Source: Terriglobia bacterium | Lineage (GTDB): Bacteria; Acidobacteriota; Terriglobia; Acidiferrales; UBA7541 | DNA length: 35,052 nucleotides | NCBI GenBank assembly: GCA_020072765.1 | Contig: JAIQGD010000027.1 | Location: 1 to 35,052 of the forward strand | Reading direction: 5' to 3' | Shown here: positions 27,549-35,052 of the stretch, piece by piece | Layout of the letters: every line of letters begins with the position of its first letter | How positions within the stretch are numbered: the stretch's first letter is position 1 | Translations under genes and position numbers: made by a program | The notes under the pieces: generated by a model | Told to the model about the DNA's origin: nothing | Seen by the model: the letters and a program-made list of their open reading frames with translations, nothing else | The model's database searches: none

Positions 27549-28253
27549 TTACAACGCGGCGGGCCGCTCGCGCAGGTACAGGCGGTCGTGCAGAACCCCG
27601 GCCAGGCATGCGCCGAACAGCGGGCCCAGCCAGTAGACGCCGTGATTCTGCCAGTGATGCGCGACGAGCGCGGGACCGAAGACGCGAGCAGGATTCATCG
27701 CCGCGCCGGTGAACGGAACCCCCACGAGGCTGCACGCCGCGACGGTGAGGCCGATGGCGAAGGCCGCGACTTGATGGGAGAGGCCCCTGGCATCCATCGG
27801 CTTCGCAAACGCCACGAGCACCACGACGAAGGTCAAAACGCCTTCCAGCAGCATGCCGTGCGCCCGCGTGAAATCGGTGGTGAGGTTCGGAGTTCCCAGG
27901 CCCACGGGGCGCCACAGGGTGTCCGGAAGGATTGCGGCGAGCAGAGCGGCCCCGGCCAGAGCGCCGGCCAGTTGCGCGGCGCAGTAACACAGGCCGGTCC
28001 AGGTTCCCATCCGCCGGCTCACCCACTGGGCCACGGTGATGGCCGGGTTGAGGTGCGCGCCGGAGATGTGTGCAAAGGCGCTGGTCATCAGGGCGACCGC
28101 CAGGCCGTACGCCAGCGCGCAGCCGAGCGGGCCGAGTGGCGCGGAGCCGGCCGCGCGTTGGTATTGGTCGGCGCAAATCGCGCCGGTGGCCACGAACACC
28201 ACCCCGCAGGTGCCGATCAGTTCCGCGAAGAGTTTTTGCGGCAGAGTGTACAA
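27549..28253 (-). CDS. Aquaporin (MIP family, AqpZ-like)
   Basis: A 234-residue six-helix channel with both NPA boxes: HISGAHLNPAIT after helix 2 and TGAAMNPARVFGP after helix 5. The residue after NPAR is not Asp, unlike glycerol facilitators, which favours water over glycerol. The start is TTG at 28253, five bases after GGAGG; an out-of-frame ATG overlaps it. The mode of regulation is not visible. It is flanked by pilT and ilvE with gaps of 156 and 92 bp. Confidence 0.88.
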   Translation of the reverse strand: MYTLPQKLFAELIGTCGVVFVATGAICADQYQRAAGSAPLGPLGCALAYGLAVALMTSAFAHISGAHLNPAITVAQWVSRRMGTWTGLCYCAAQLAGALAGAALLAAILPDTLWRPVGLGTPNLTTDFTRAHGMLLEGVLTFVVVLVAFAKPMDARGLSHQVAAFAIGLTVAACSLVGVPFTGAAMNPARVFGPALVAHHWQNHGVYWLGPLFGACLAGVLHDRLYLRERPAAL

Positions 28254-28345
28254 GCATTCCTCCGTGCCACGCAGCGTGCGGCGTCGAGCGCGGGGATTTT
28301 ACTGGATTGGCGCGGTCGAGTCAAAACCACGGGACGGCGCCAGCA

Positions 28346-29296
28346 TTAACGGACGCTGGCGCTGCTCGGGACGCCCGCGACGGGCGAAAGCCAGCCGTGG
28401 CGGTCGGGCTTCTTGCCGCTGGTGATGCCGAAGAATTCCTCCTGGATGCGCTTGGTGATGGGGCCGCGAGCGCCCGCGCCCACCTGGATGCGATCGACCG
28501 AGCGAACCGGAGTGATTTCGGCGGCCGTGCCGGTGAAGAAGATTTCGTCCGCGATGTAAAGCATCTCACGGGGAATCATCTGCTCGGCGACGGGAATGCC
28601 GAACTCGCGGCAAATCGTCATGACGGAGTCGCGCGTGATGCCGGGCAGGGCTGAATTCGCGAACGGCGGGGTGATGAGGGCCCCGTTCATCACGGCGAAC
28701 ACGTTTTCGCCCGAGCCCTCGCTGATGTAACCGTTCACATCCAGGGCGATGCCTTCTTCGTAGCCGTTGGCCTTCGCCTCCATGCGGATGAGCTGGGAGT
28801 TCATGTAATTGGCCGCGGCCTTGGACATCTGCGGCAGCGTGTTGGGCGCCGGGCGGTTCCACGAGCTGATGCAGACGTCGACGCCGTTGCGCATCGCTTC
28901 CTCGCCCAGATACGTTCCCCATTCCCAGCACGCGAAATAGACTTCGATCGGGCAGTTGCGCGGGTCCACGCCCACGTCGCCATAGCCGCGCAGCACGATG
29001 GGCCGGACGTAGCAGGCGCTCATCTTGTTGGCGCGCACCAGCTCCAGGCTCGCCTGGCAGAGCGCGTCGAGCGTGAACGGAACTTCCATGCGGTAGATGT
29101 GCGCCGAGTGCAACAGCCGCTGCATGTGCTCGCGCAGGCGGAAGATCGCCGGCCCCTGCTCGGTCTGATAGCAGCGGACCCCTTCAAACACCGCCGAGCC
29201 GTAGCTGACCACGTGAGACAGCACGTGGATCTTGGCGTCGTCCCAGTTGATGAATTTTCCGTTGTGCCAGATCTTTTCGGTTTTGACCAGGCTCAT
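28346..29296 (-). CDS. ilvE: Branched-chain amino acid aminotransferase
   Basis: A 316-residue fold-type IV PLP enzyme, giving the last step of valine, leucine and isoleucine synthesis. Recognised by KIWHNGKFINWDDAKIHVL, GSAVFEGVRCY, the PLP lysine in QMSKAAANYMNS, EGSGENVFAV and the phosphate-binding FFTGTAAEITPV. ATG 29296 gives the typical N-terminus; the longer open frame upstream crosses the promoter and is not coding. A perfect -10 lies 50 bp upstream. Confidence 0.92.
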   Translation of the reverse strand: MSLVKTEKIWHNGKFINWDDAKIHVLSHVVSYGSAVFEGVRCYQTEQGPAIFRLREHMQRLLHSAHIYRMEVPFTLDALCQASLELVRANKMSACYVRPIVLRGYGDVGVDPRNCPIEVYFACWEWGTYLGEEAMRNGVDVCISSWNRPAPNTLPQMSKAAANYMNSQLIRMEAKANGYEEGIALDVNGYISEGSGENVFAVMNGALITPPFANSALPGITRDSVMTICREFGIPVAEQMIPREMLYIADEIFFTGTAAEITPVRSVDRIQVGAGARGPITKRIQEEFFGITSGKKPDRHGWLSPVAGVPSSASVR

Positions 29297-29345
29297 CGCA
29301 GCACCCCAGCGCGCATAAAACATCTTTATAGCGCGAACAGTGAAA

Positions 29346-29354
29346 ATTATAGCA
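29346..29354 (-). promoter_or_regulatory. Extended -10 promoter of ilvE
   Basis: TGCTATAAT on the minus strand, a perfect extended -10, about 50 bp before the ilvE ATG. It lies in the gap after the channel gene and gives ilvE its own transcript. Confidence 0.7.
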
Positions 29355-29433
29355 TAGGGTAATTCGGGTACAGGAAGTGCGTGTCGTAAGGAACGGGCGG
29401 ATCGCTGCCAAATTGGCCGCCCGAGGAGGGGCG

Positions 29434-30561
29434 TCAATCGGAGTGGTCGTCCGTTTTCTGGCGAGCCGACGCGGCGAAACCCGTAATGCGACCCCAGGCG
29501 CTGGTGCGCCAATTGTCCGTGACTTCTTTCGCCAGAATCCACGGCGGAAGCTCGATGGAAAAAAAGTGGGCGAGAGCCTGCAAGTAAGGCTCGTACATTT
29601 CGCGGAGTTCCGCGAGCTTCTTGACGGAGGCTTCGCGATCACGAAGCTCGAAGCCGGCGTGCACGAGCAGGGTACGCATGCGGTCGAGATCCGCAGCGGG
29701 CAGGCGATCAACCGGCATGCTCCGCGGCGCCCTGTGGAAGATTTGCGACAGATCCACGACGGTGTGCCGGCACATGGCGAACGTGAGGCGTGCCTGCCGC
29801 AACGAGGCACTTTCGACGCTGGAAATCAGAAGAGCGCTTGAGTCCAGAATCGCGGTGAGTGCGGCGAGCCAGGACTCGTTGTTGTGCTGCGAGCGGAAAT
29901 AGCCCAGCACCGGGTACGACACGTGGCTCTCGAGGATTTCCGCCGACGTGCGCTCCCAGTCGTGCAAGAGCTGCTCAAGCGCCTCGATACCACGTGGGCC
30001 GGTGTGCCGGCGCAGGAGTTCGGAAGCGGTCGGAGGCGAGCCCGCTCGCGCGTCGAGGAGAACGATATTGACCTCGCGCCGAGAGAACGCCTGATAGATG
30101 ACCGGCAAGTAACTCAGCACCAGGGCGAGGAAGCCGAAGCCGAGCCCGCTTTCGGAGACGGCGAGGAAGCGTTCGATCAGCGTCCGCGGTACGACGTCAC
30201 CGAGCCCCAATGTGAACATCGTCGTGCCGCTCAGATAAAGGCAAGTGGCAAGGGTCCGAGGTGTCGTAACTGTGCTCTCCGCACCGTAGTACAACAGTCC
30301 GAATCCCAGAATCAGCGCCAGGGCCCAGAATCCGAAAAGAAACAGGAGCGACAACGGGCCGTAATAACTCAAAAATGTCTCGCGCGCCATTGTCCGCGAG
30401 ATACGCCACGCGATCGTCCTCCAGGGGATCCAGGTCGCTCGATAAAACACCAGGGTAATACGGAAGCGGCGCCTGACCCGGCGCGGCAAAACGACCGTTT
30501 CAAATGCCTCCCAGAGGACGGTCGCAATGATGATTAGACCGATGGCGGCCGGAAGTATCAT
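29434..30561 (-). CDS. Potassium-channel-like membrane protein
   Basis: A 375-residue protein with membrane helices at about residues 4-20, 68-92 and 132-157 and a pore loop before the last one. The filter reads TLGLGD (residues 117-122), the bacterial variant of the potassium filter TVGYGD. The outer helix/pore/inner helix arrangement is of the Ion_trans_2 type. After residue 160 follows a cytoplasmic helical domain of about 215 residues without a recognisable RCK or nucleotide-binding domain. Ion selectivity and gating are not shown by the sequence. Confidence 0.7.
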   Translation of the reverse strand: MILPAAIGLIIIATVLWEAFETVVLPRRVRRRFRITLVFYRATWIPWRTIAWRISRTMARETFLSYYGPLSLLFLFGFWALALILGFGLLYYGAESTVTTPRTLATCLYLSGTTMFTLGLGDVVPRTLIERFLAVSESGLGFGFLALVLSYLPVIYQAFSRREVNIVLLDARAGSPPTASELLRRHTGPRGIEALEQLLHDWERTSAEILESHVSYPVLGYFRSQHNNESWLAALTAILDSSALLISSVESASLRQARLTFAMCRHTVVDLSQIFHRAPRSMPVDRLPAADLDRMRTLLVHAGFELRDREASVKKLAELREMYEPYLQALAHFFSIELPPWILAKEVTDNWRTSAWGRITGFAASARQKTDDHSD

Positions 30562-30628
30562 GCGGCTTGCTCCAAAGTGCGCGTCATCGCGATTCCCGCC
30601 TTATCGAAAGCAACGCCCGCGGGCAAGA

Positions 30629-31591
30629 TTAAGGAATCAAGACAATTTTTCCGTAGGCGCCTGGCTCCATCACAGCGGCGTGCGCACGTGGCGCCTGGGC
30701 GAGAGGGATATCCTGGCCGACAACCGGTCGCAGCGTCCGATTCTCAAGCCCCGCCACCAGCGCGGCGTGGATGGTGACGAGATCGCCGGGCGTGGCGTTC
30801 CACAGGGTCATGCCCAGGATCGCGGCGTCGCGCATCATGGCTTCGCGGGGCAGGATCTCGACCGGGCCTCGTGAGCCGACTACGACGACGCGTCCCCGGG
30901 TGGCAAGAATGGTGAGGTCGCGGGCCAGGTTCACATTGGCCAGCATCTCGAGGATCACGTCGCAGCCGCGCCCGCCGGTGAGCGCCAGCACCTTCTCGAA
31001 GTGATCGGGGGCGGTGTGGTCCACCACCTCATGCGCGCCTTCGGCGGCGACGAGTTTGCGTCCGCGCTCCGATCCCGCCGTGCCGATCACGCGTAGTCCC
31101 GCGGCTCGCGCGATTTGCACCGCCGCGATCCCCACGCCCCCGCTGGCGCCGTGGACCAGCACGGTTTCGCCCGCCCGCACGCGCGCGTGACGATACAGCG
31201 ATTGGTACGCCGTGCCGTACGGCACGTGAATCGCCGCGCCCTGCGCGAACGTTACGTTCGCCGGCAAGGGCACGAGCGTCTGTGCTTCGCACAGCGATTG
31301 TTCCGCGTACGTGCCGCTCAGACTGCCCGTCAAATAGACTCGGTCGCCCACGGCGAAGCGCGTCACCTCCGGGCCCACCGCTGCGACCGTGCCGGCGCCA
31401 TCGGTGCCCGGCGTGTAGGGCAGCGCGGGTTTCCGCGCGTACGTGCCGGTTCGAATATACGAATCGACGGGATTCACGCCGGCCGCTCCGATTCGCACCA
31501 CCACTTGTCCGGCGGCCGGCTTCGGCTCCGGGACTTCTTCGAGGCGCAATACTTCCGGCCCGCCGAACGCATGCACGCGAATCGCCTTCAT
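30629..31591 (-). CDS. NADPH:quinone oxidoreductase (zinc-less MDR family)
   Basis: A 320-residue medium-chain dehydrogenase/reductase of the zeta-crystallin type, reducing quinones or enones with NADPH in the cytoplasm. It shows the N-terminal GroES-like domain (GAAGVNPVDSYIRTGTY, PGTDGAGTVAAVG) and the Rossmann motif VLVHGASGGVG, then the region VVVVGSRGPVEI. The zinc-ligand Cys residues of alcohol dehydrogenases are absent. GGGGGAGG precedes the ATG. Natural substrate unknown. Confidence 0.85.
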   Translation of the reverse strand: MKAIRVHAFGGPEVLRLEEVPEPKPAAGQVVVRIGAAGVNPVDSYIRTGTYARKPALPYTPGTDGAGTVAAVGPEVTRFAVGDRVYLTGSLSGTYAEQSLCEAQTLVPLPANVTFAQGAAIHVPYGTAYQSLYRHARVRAGETVLVHGASGGVGIAAVQIARAAGLRVIGTAGSERGRKLVAAEGAHEVVDHTAPDHFEKVLALTGGRGCDVILEMLANVNLARDLTILATRGRVVVVGSRGPVEILPREAMMRDAAILGMTLWNATPGDLVTIHAALVAGLENRTLRPVVGQDIPLAQAPRAHAAVMEPGAYGKIVLIP

Positions 31592-31719
31592 GGTTTCCTC
31601 CCCCTCCGCCGCCCGAAGCGCCCGCCGCCCGCATCCAATTCTCGAGAGCAGCTGGCGAGGTGACGCCGGAGATTGTCAGGGTCGAAATGGATGCAGCGGG
31701 AGACCCGGCCCGGCAATCC

Positions 31720-32616
31720 TCAATGCGCCGGAGGCGTTTCCACCGGCGCGATGGTGCTGCGCAGCGTTTGAAAATTTGTACTCATGCGGCTCAAGCGGCC
31801 GCCGGCGATATTTTCCCAGGTGCCAAAAACGAGAAAGGGCACCAGGGCCGCCAGCACCCACCACTTGGCGCGGCGCGAAACTTTCGCCTCCGGCTCCCAC
31901 CGGAAAAGCTGGCGGGAGATTTCGAAGGCCACGCACAGGCCGAGCGCCAGCGCGGCCAGATCGGTCACCACTTCGTGGGCGCTGGCAAGATTCGTCGTGG
32001 CGCCTTCCAGCCCGGTGGCCAGATAGGTTGCGGGAACGAACAGTGCGACGCGCTGAATCCACGAGGGCATGGAGGCCAGGGGAATCGTCGCGCCCGAAAG
32101 AACCAGGAAGGCCATCCAGATCAGGTTGTTGATCATCTGGGTTTCCTGCATGGTGTTGGTCACGCTGGCGACGATCAGGCCGAACGCGGCGAAGGCCGCC
32201 GATCCCAGCGTGACCAGCGCGAAGATCGCCCACAGGTTTCCCCACGAGTGCAAATGAAAGGCGTACCGGCAGAGAATCACCTCGAGCACGATCACCGGCA
32301 TGCTGAGAAAATAATTCGACAGAATGCTCGAGACCAGCATGGCCCCGGCGCCGACCGGCGCCAGCCGGAACCGCCGCAGAATGCCTTGCTCTCGAAAGGT
32401 CACCAGTTGGACGCTAAGCCCCCAGAAACTGCCCATCACCGTGAGCGTCAGCACCGCGCCCAGGACGTAGGCGATCCGGCCGCTCGAGCCGCGCGCGAAG
32501 AACGCCACCGCGCCGAACAAGAACACCAAAGGCATTACAAAGCTAAAGAAAAAGAAGGCGCGATTGCGCGTGGCCAGCCGCACCCGCATCTTTGTCAGCG
32601 TCCATGCGTGGTTCAA
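31720..32616 (-). CDS. ABC-2 type exporter permease
   Basis: A 298-residue permease with six membrane helices, the first at about residues 20-40, and the ABC-2 motif region (LVTFREQGILRRFRLAPV) before the third segment. It begins with TTG at 32616, preceded by AGGAG, 16 bp after the ATPase stop. It forms a half-size exporter subunit with the upstream ATPase, probably as a homodimer. Drug, lipid or polysaccharide export are all possible. Confidence 0.82.
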   Translation of the reverse strand: MNHAWTLTKMRVRLATRNRAFFFFSFVMPLVFLFGAVAFFARGSSGRIAYVLGAVLTLTVMGSFWGLSVQLVTFREQGILRRFRLAPVGAGAMLVSSILSNYFLSMPVIVLEVILCRYAFHLHSWGNLWAIFALVTLGSAAFAAFGLIVASVTNTMQETQMINNLIWMAFLVLSGATIPLASMPSWIQRVALFVPATYLATGLEGATTNLASAHEVVTDLAALALGLCVAFEISRQLFRWEPEAKVSRRAKWWVLAALVPFLVFGTWENIAGGRLSRMSTNFQTLRSTIAPVETPPAH

Positions 32617-32632
32617 GGGATTCGCTCCTGGT

Positions 32633-33553
32633 TCATTCCCGCAACCGGCGGCCGGTCAACTCGATGAAGACGTCCTCGAGCGACGGCGAAAACATTTCCA
32701 GGCTTTGCAGTTCGTTGTTCTCGGCCTCGAGCTGCTTGACCAGCGCGACAATGGTCTGCGGCGGCCGCGTGGAATGCAGCACGTACTGCCCGTCGAATTC
32801 GCGGCAGTCGGCCACCCCTTCCAGACGCCCCAGCGCGCCATCGGCGAGCGGCCGGGCCAGCCGCACCTCGATGCGCGTCGTGCCCGCGGAACGCTGCTTG
32901 AGCTCGCGCGGCGTGCCCAGTGCGATCACCCGTCCGTGGTCCACGATGGCCACGCGGTCGCACAATCGCTCGGCCTCCTCGATGTAGTGCGTGGTCAGCA
33001 GCACCGTTTTCTTCTCGCGCTTGAATTGCTCGATGATGTCGTAAATCTCGCGGCGCACCTGCGGATCGAGTCCCGCGGTCGGCTCGTCGAGAAAAATCAC
33101 CTGCGGATCATTGACCATGGCCATGGCCAGCGCCAGCCGCTGCTTCTGCCCGCCGGAAAGCTGGCCATAGAAGGCCTCCCGCTTTTCATCGAGTTGAAAC
33201 CGCCGCAGCAGCGCATTCGTGTCGGCCCGGCGGCGGTAAAACTCCGCGAACAGCTCGATGGCTTCCTGCACGCGCAGCTTGTCGGGCAGGGCAGTGGATT
33301 GCAGAACGGCCCCGATGCGTTCCTTGAATCGCTCGCCGGATGTTTCCGGGTCGAGGCCGCAGACGCGTGCCACCCCGCGATCGCGCGTGCGCAAGCCCTC
33401 CAGGATTTCCACCGTGGATGTTTTGCCGGCCCCATTGGGTCCGAGCAGGCCGAACACTTCGCCCTCCTCCACGGCAAAGCTCACTCCGCGCACCGCTTCC
33501 ACGGCGCCGTAGTTCTTGTAGAGGTTCTCAACCTGTATGATGGGTTCGCCCAC
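32633..33553 (-). CDS. ABC-2 type exporter ATPase
   Basis: A 306-residue ATP-binding subunit with Walker A GPNGAGKTS, signature LSGGQKQRL, Walker B VIFLDEPTAGLDP and H-loop His in LTTHYIEEA. The C-terminal extra domain is like that of drug-resistance ATPases (DrrA/CcmA type). The normal LFGLLGPNGAGKT spacing here contrasts with the duplicated segment in the other ABC ATPase. The start is GTG 33553 with no strong Shine-Dalgarno sequence. It forms an operon with the permease 16 bp downstream. Confidence 0.88.
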   Translation of the reverse strand: MGEPIIQVENLYKNYGAVEAVRGVSFAVEEGEVFGLLGPNGAGKTSTVEILEGLRTRDRGVARVCGLDPETSGERFKERIGAVLQSTALPDKLRVQEAIELFAEFYRRRADTNALLRRFQLDEKREAFYGQLSGGQKQRLALAMAMVNDPQVIFLDEPTAGLDPQVRREIYDIIEQFKREKKTVLLTTHYIEEAERLCDRVAIVDHGRVIALGTPRELKQRSAGTTRIEVRLARPLADGALGRLEGVADCREFDGQYVLHSTRPPQTIVALVKQLEAENNELQSLEMFSPSLEDVFIELTGRRLRE

Positions 33554-33617
33554 GCTGGATGTCTCTGTGATTCTCCCGAAGCATAATTCTATATCACAAT
33601 CGCGGGAACGGCGCGAA

Positions 33618-33959
33618 TCAGCGCGCCCGGGCGCGTCGCCGTTTCGTGCCGCTCACTCCTCTTTTTCGCGGTGACCAGCCGAAGCGGAGCATGTCCGCCC
33701 GGCCTCCTTCCAGCGTCACGCCTTCGGCCCCGAGCAGCCGCCGCTGGAGCGCGGCCTGCGGCTCGGCAATCAGCAGGCGTCCGCCCGCGCCGACCACGCG
33801 ATGCCAGGGGATGCCGTGCCCGCCTGGACATGCCGCCATCGCATACCCGACGGCCCGCGCCCCGCCGCGCAGGCGCAGGGCCCGCGCCAGCTCCCCGTAC
33901 GTCGTGACGCGCCCGCGAGGGATCTTCTTCACCAGGCGATATACGGGGTCCCACGACAT
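33618..33959 (-). CDS. Alkyltransferase-like protein (ATL, MGMT family)
   Basis: A 113-residue protein with the O6-alkylguanine-DNA alkyltransferase C-terminal DNA-binding fold: PVYRLVKKIPRGRVTTYGEL, the Arg finger region GGARAVGYAM and the active-site loop IPWHRVV. The reactive Cys of PCHR is replaced by Trp52, the hallmark of alkyltransferase-like proteins, which bind alkylated guanine without repairing it and hand it to nucleotide excision repair. Start ATG 33959 is chosen because AAGGAGG precedes it. A basic tail (KRRRARAR) ends the protein. Confidence 0.82.
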   Translation of the reverse strand: MSWDPVYRLVKKIPRGRVTTYGELARALRLRGGARAVGYAMAACPGGHGIPWHRVVGAGGRLLIAEPQAALQRRLLGAEGVTLEGGRADMLRFGWSPRKRGVSGTKRRRARAR

Positions 33960-34221
33960 CTCGTGCTGGCCTCCTTGCCGAAAGCGCCCGGCTGCCCGGC
34001 CGGGGCTTGCCTCCTGCCAGAACGATAACACGCCTGTCTTCATCGCCGAACAGCGACTCGGCATCGAGCCATGTCTTGCAGATCCGCAATGGCCATTGGG
34101 CCTGTAGCTTATCCCCAGGACCCGGAACAGGCTCTCCCGACGCCATCGCGTGCCGCGCGCGAGTTCCGCAAGAGTAATAACCGATTCGAACCAATAGCGC
34201 AGAGTTCACTCTCCCGTACCA

Positions 34222-34250
34222 TTGACCGCGTAGTGGACGCCCCATACACT
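34222..34250 (+). promoter_or_regulatory. Promoter for the 34283-35052 operon
   Basis: TTGACC (34222-34227), 17 nt, TACACT (34245-34250). Good hexamers at ideal spacing. It is the main content of the 323-bp divergent gap 33960-34282; nothing else is recognised there. Confidence 0.6.
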
Positions 34251-34282
34251 ACGCCACGTTGCACAGAAGTGAGGAGACGGTC

Positions 34283-34717
34283 GTGGCTTTTGTCCGCCGC
34301 AAGGGCAACGCGTACTACCTGGTGCACAACGTGCGCCGGGCGGGGAAAGTGCAGCAGTTGCACCTGGCGCGGCTTGGGGAGCGGCCCCGCATCACCGACG
34401 AGGTGGTTCGCAAGGTTTCGCGAAACCACCCTTTCCTCGATCTCGACTGGTCGCGCCTGCGCGAGCAGGTGAACAGCCGGATCGAGCTGTTCGACATTCG
34501 GTCGCCGTACGTGCAAAACCTGGTGCATGCGTTACGCACCCTTAACCTGGACCTGGCCGATCTGTCGCCGCTGCTGCTGGTGCTGGCGGACCGTGCCAAT
34601 TCAAGCCGGGAACTGGTCACGCAATTGCGATTGCTGCGCTCGACCCTCGACGTCAAGCTCGATCAGTTCGAGCGGTCCGAGCCGCGCACTTCACAGAGCG
34701 GGAGAAGGTACCGGTAG
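34283..34717 (+). CDS. Unknown 144-residue protein beside a Clp-like ATPase
   Basis: The start is GTG 34283, with GAGGAG six bases before it. The N-terminal 35 residues (AFVRRKGNAYYLVHNVRRAG) look like a small beta-rich nucleic-acid or integrase-arm style module, KGNAYYLV being reminiscent of arm-binding domains. The rest is helical with repeated Leu and Asp (LRTLNLDLADLSPLLLVLAD). I recognise no family. The stop is 12 bp before the AAA+ ATPase start, so they form an operon under a good promoter, and a function linked to the ATPase is likely. Confidence 0.6.
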   Translation: MAFVRRKGNAYYLVHNVRRAGKVQQLHLARLGERPRITDEVVRKVSRNHPFLDLDWSRLREQVNSRIELFDIRSPYVQNLVHALRTLNLDLADLSPLLLVLADRANSSRELVTQLRLLRSTLDVKLDQFERSEPRTSQSGRRYR

Positions 34718-34729
34718 AGGAGCTTGATC

Positions 34730-35052
34730 ATGGGCGCACAAGCCGTACAACTGGATCCCACCCTGCGCAGCGTCGAATCCCGGGATTTTGAGGGGGGGCT
34801 GCGGCGGAAGATTGTGGGGCAGGACGAGGCGGTGCAGGCGGTGGTGGACCTGTACCAAGTGTTCCGCGCGGGGCTGAACTCGCCGGGGCGGCCGGTGGGA
34901 AACCTGCTGTTTCTGGGTCCGACCGGAGCGGGGAAGACGCGGGTGGTGGAGGCGACGGCGGAGGTGTTGTTCGGAGACCCGCGGGCGGTGATCAAGGTGG
35001 ACTGCGCGGAGTTTCAGCACTCGCACGAGATCGCCAAGCTGATCGGGTCGCC
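34730..35052 (+). CDS. Clp-like AAA+ ATPase, N-terminal part (runs off window)
   Basis: The first 107 residues of an AAA+ protein, cut off by the window edge. It begins with a short linker and then GQDEAVQAVVDLYQ, followed by Walker A GPTGAGKTR (about residue 65). The region around VDCAEFQHSHEIAKLIGSP matches the ClpA/B/C second-ATPase-domain core (D2), up to the GSP-P pore-loop start. An N-domain and a first AAA domain are absent, so this is a single-ring-type protein rather than ClpB itself. GAGGAG precedes the ATG. Its length and C-terminal domain cannot be seen. Confidence 0.8.
   Translation, partial: MGAQAVQLDPTLRSVESRDFEGGLRRKIVGQDEAVQAVVDLYQVFRAGLNSPGRPVGNLLFLGPTGAGKTRVVEATAEVLFGDPRAVIKVDCAEFQHSHEIAKLIGS

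Noticed and set aside
27475-28257. 260-codon frame overlapping the aquaporin
   Set aside because: It has an ATG next to the ribosome site, but its translation lacks membrane helices, whereas the frame starting at TTG 28253 gives a complete aquaporin with both NPA boxes.

Overview
The window is about 35 kb of GC-rich (roughly 60-65%) bacterial chromosome with tightly packed genes on both strands, many ATGA-type overlaps and frequent GTG/TTG starts. The gene content (BshA for bacillithiol, an Hfq with a long N-terminal tail, PilT, isoquinoline-oxidoreductase-type molybdoenzyme subunits, several conserved proteins of unknown function, purine-rich dispersed intergenic repeats) fits a soil Acidobacteriota best. 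This is inferred from gene content only; there is no rRNA here to confirm it.

Layout. 1-550: end of a probable integrated element: an orphan reading-frame end, a 12-bp inverted repeat, three tandem 10-mers that look like integrase arm sites, and the 5' half of a tRNA-Thr(CGU) broken at its anticodon loop. 722-3408: a lipid-type cluster (MGDG-synthase-like glycosyltransferase, divergent PHP phosphoesterase and PAP2 phosphatase). 3515-6239: an iorAB-like operon with its own promoter and terminator. 6259-8324 (minus): DUF167 protein, M24 peptidase and two small membrane proteins. 8442-12006: MFS transporter and a NatAB-like ABC exporter. 12026-16409: YggS (minus), then tmk-holB, hfq and bshA (plus). 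16498-21732 (minus): an unknown anchored protein and a cell-wall operon (lytic transglycosylase, amidase, anchored unknown). 21725-24525 (minus): alaS with a promoter and a palindrome. 24658-30561 (minus): DinB-like protein, RecX, PilT, aquaporin, IlvE and a potassium-channel-like protein, separated by repeat-rich gaps. 30629-33959 (minus): quinone oxidoreductase, a second ABC exporter and an alkyltransferase-like protein. 34222-35052 (plus): an unknown 144-aa protein followed by the start of a Clp-like AAA+ ATPase that runs off the window.

How the genes work together. tmk-holB is a DNA precursor/replication pair. The transglycosylase-amidase-anchored protein set is one envelope operon: the first two genes overlap, the third follows after a 26-nt gap, and a hairpin terminator lies downstream. 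The two ABC exporters each pair one ATPase with one permease. RecX and the alkyltransferase-like protein are DNA-repair accessories; bshA makes the first bacillithiol intermediate. Most of the window is ordinary core genome. The items that stand out are the broken tRNA junction, an IorB-like subunit missing a conserved internal segment, a 9-bp tandem duplication beside an ABC Walker A motif, a palindrome just downstream of the alaS promoter, a structured leader on the cell-wall operon, leaderless-looking starts and the dispersed repeats. I see no CRISPR array, insertion sequence, secondary-metabolite cluster or recognisable defence system.
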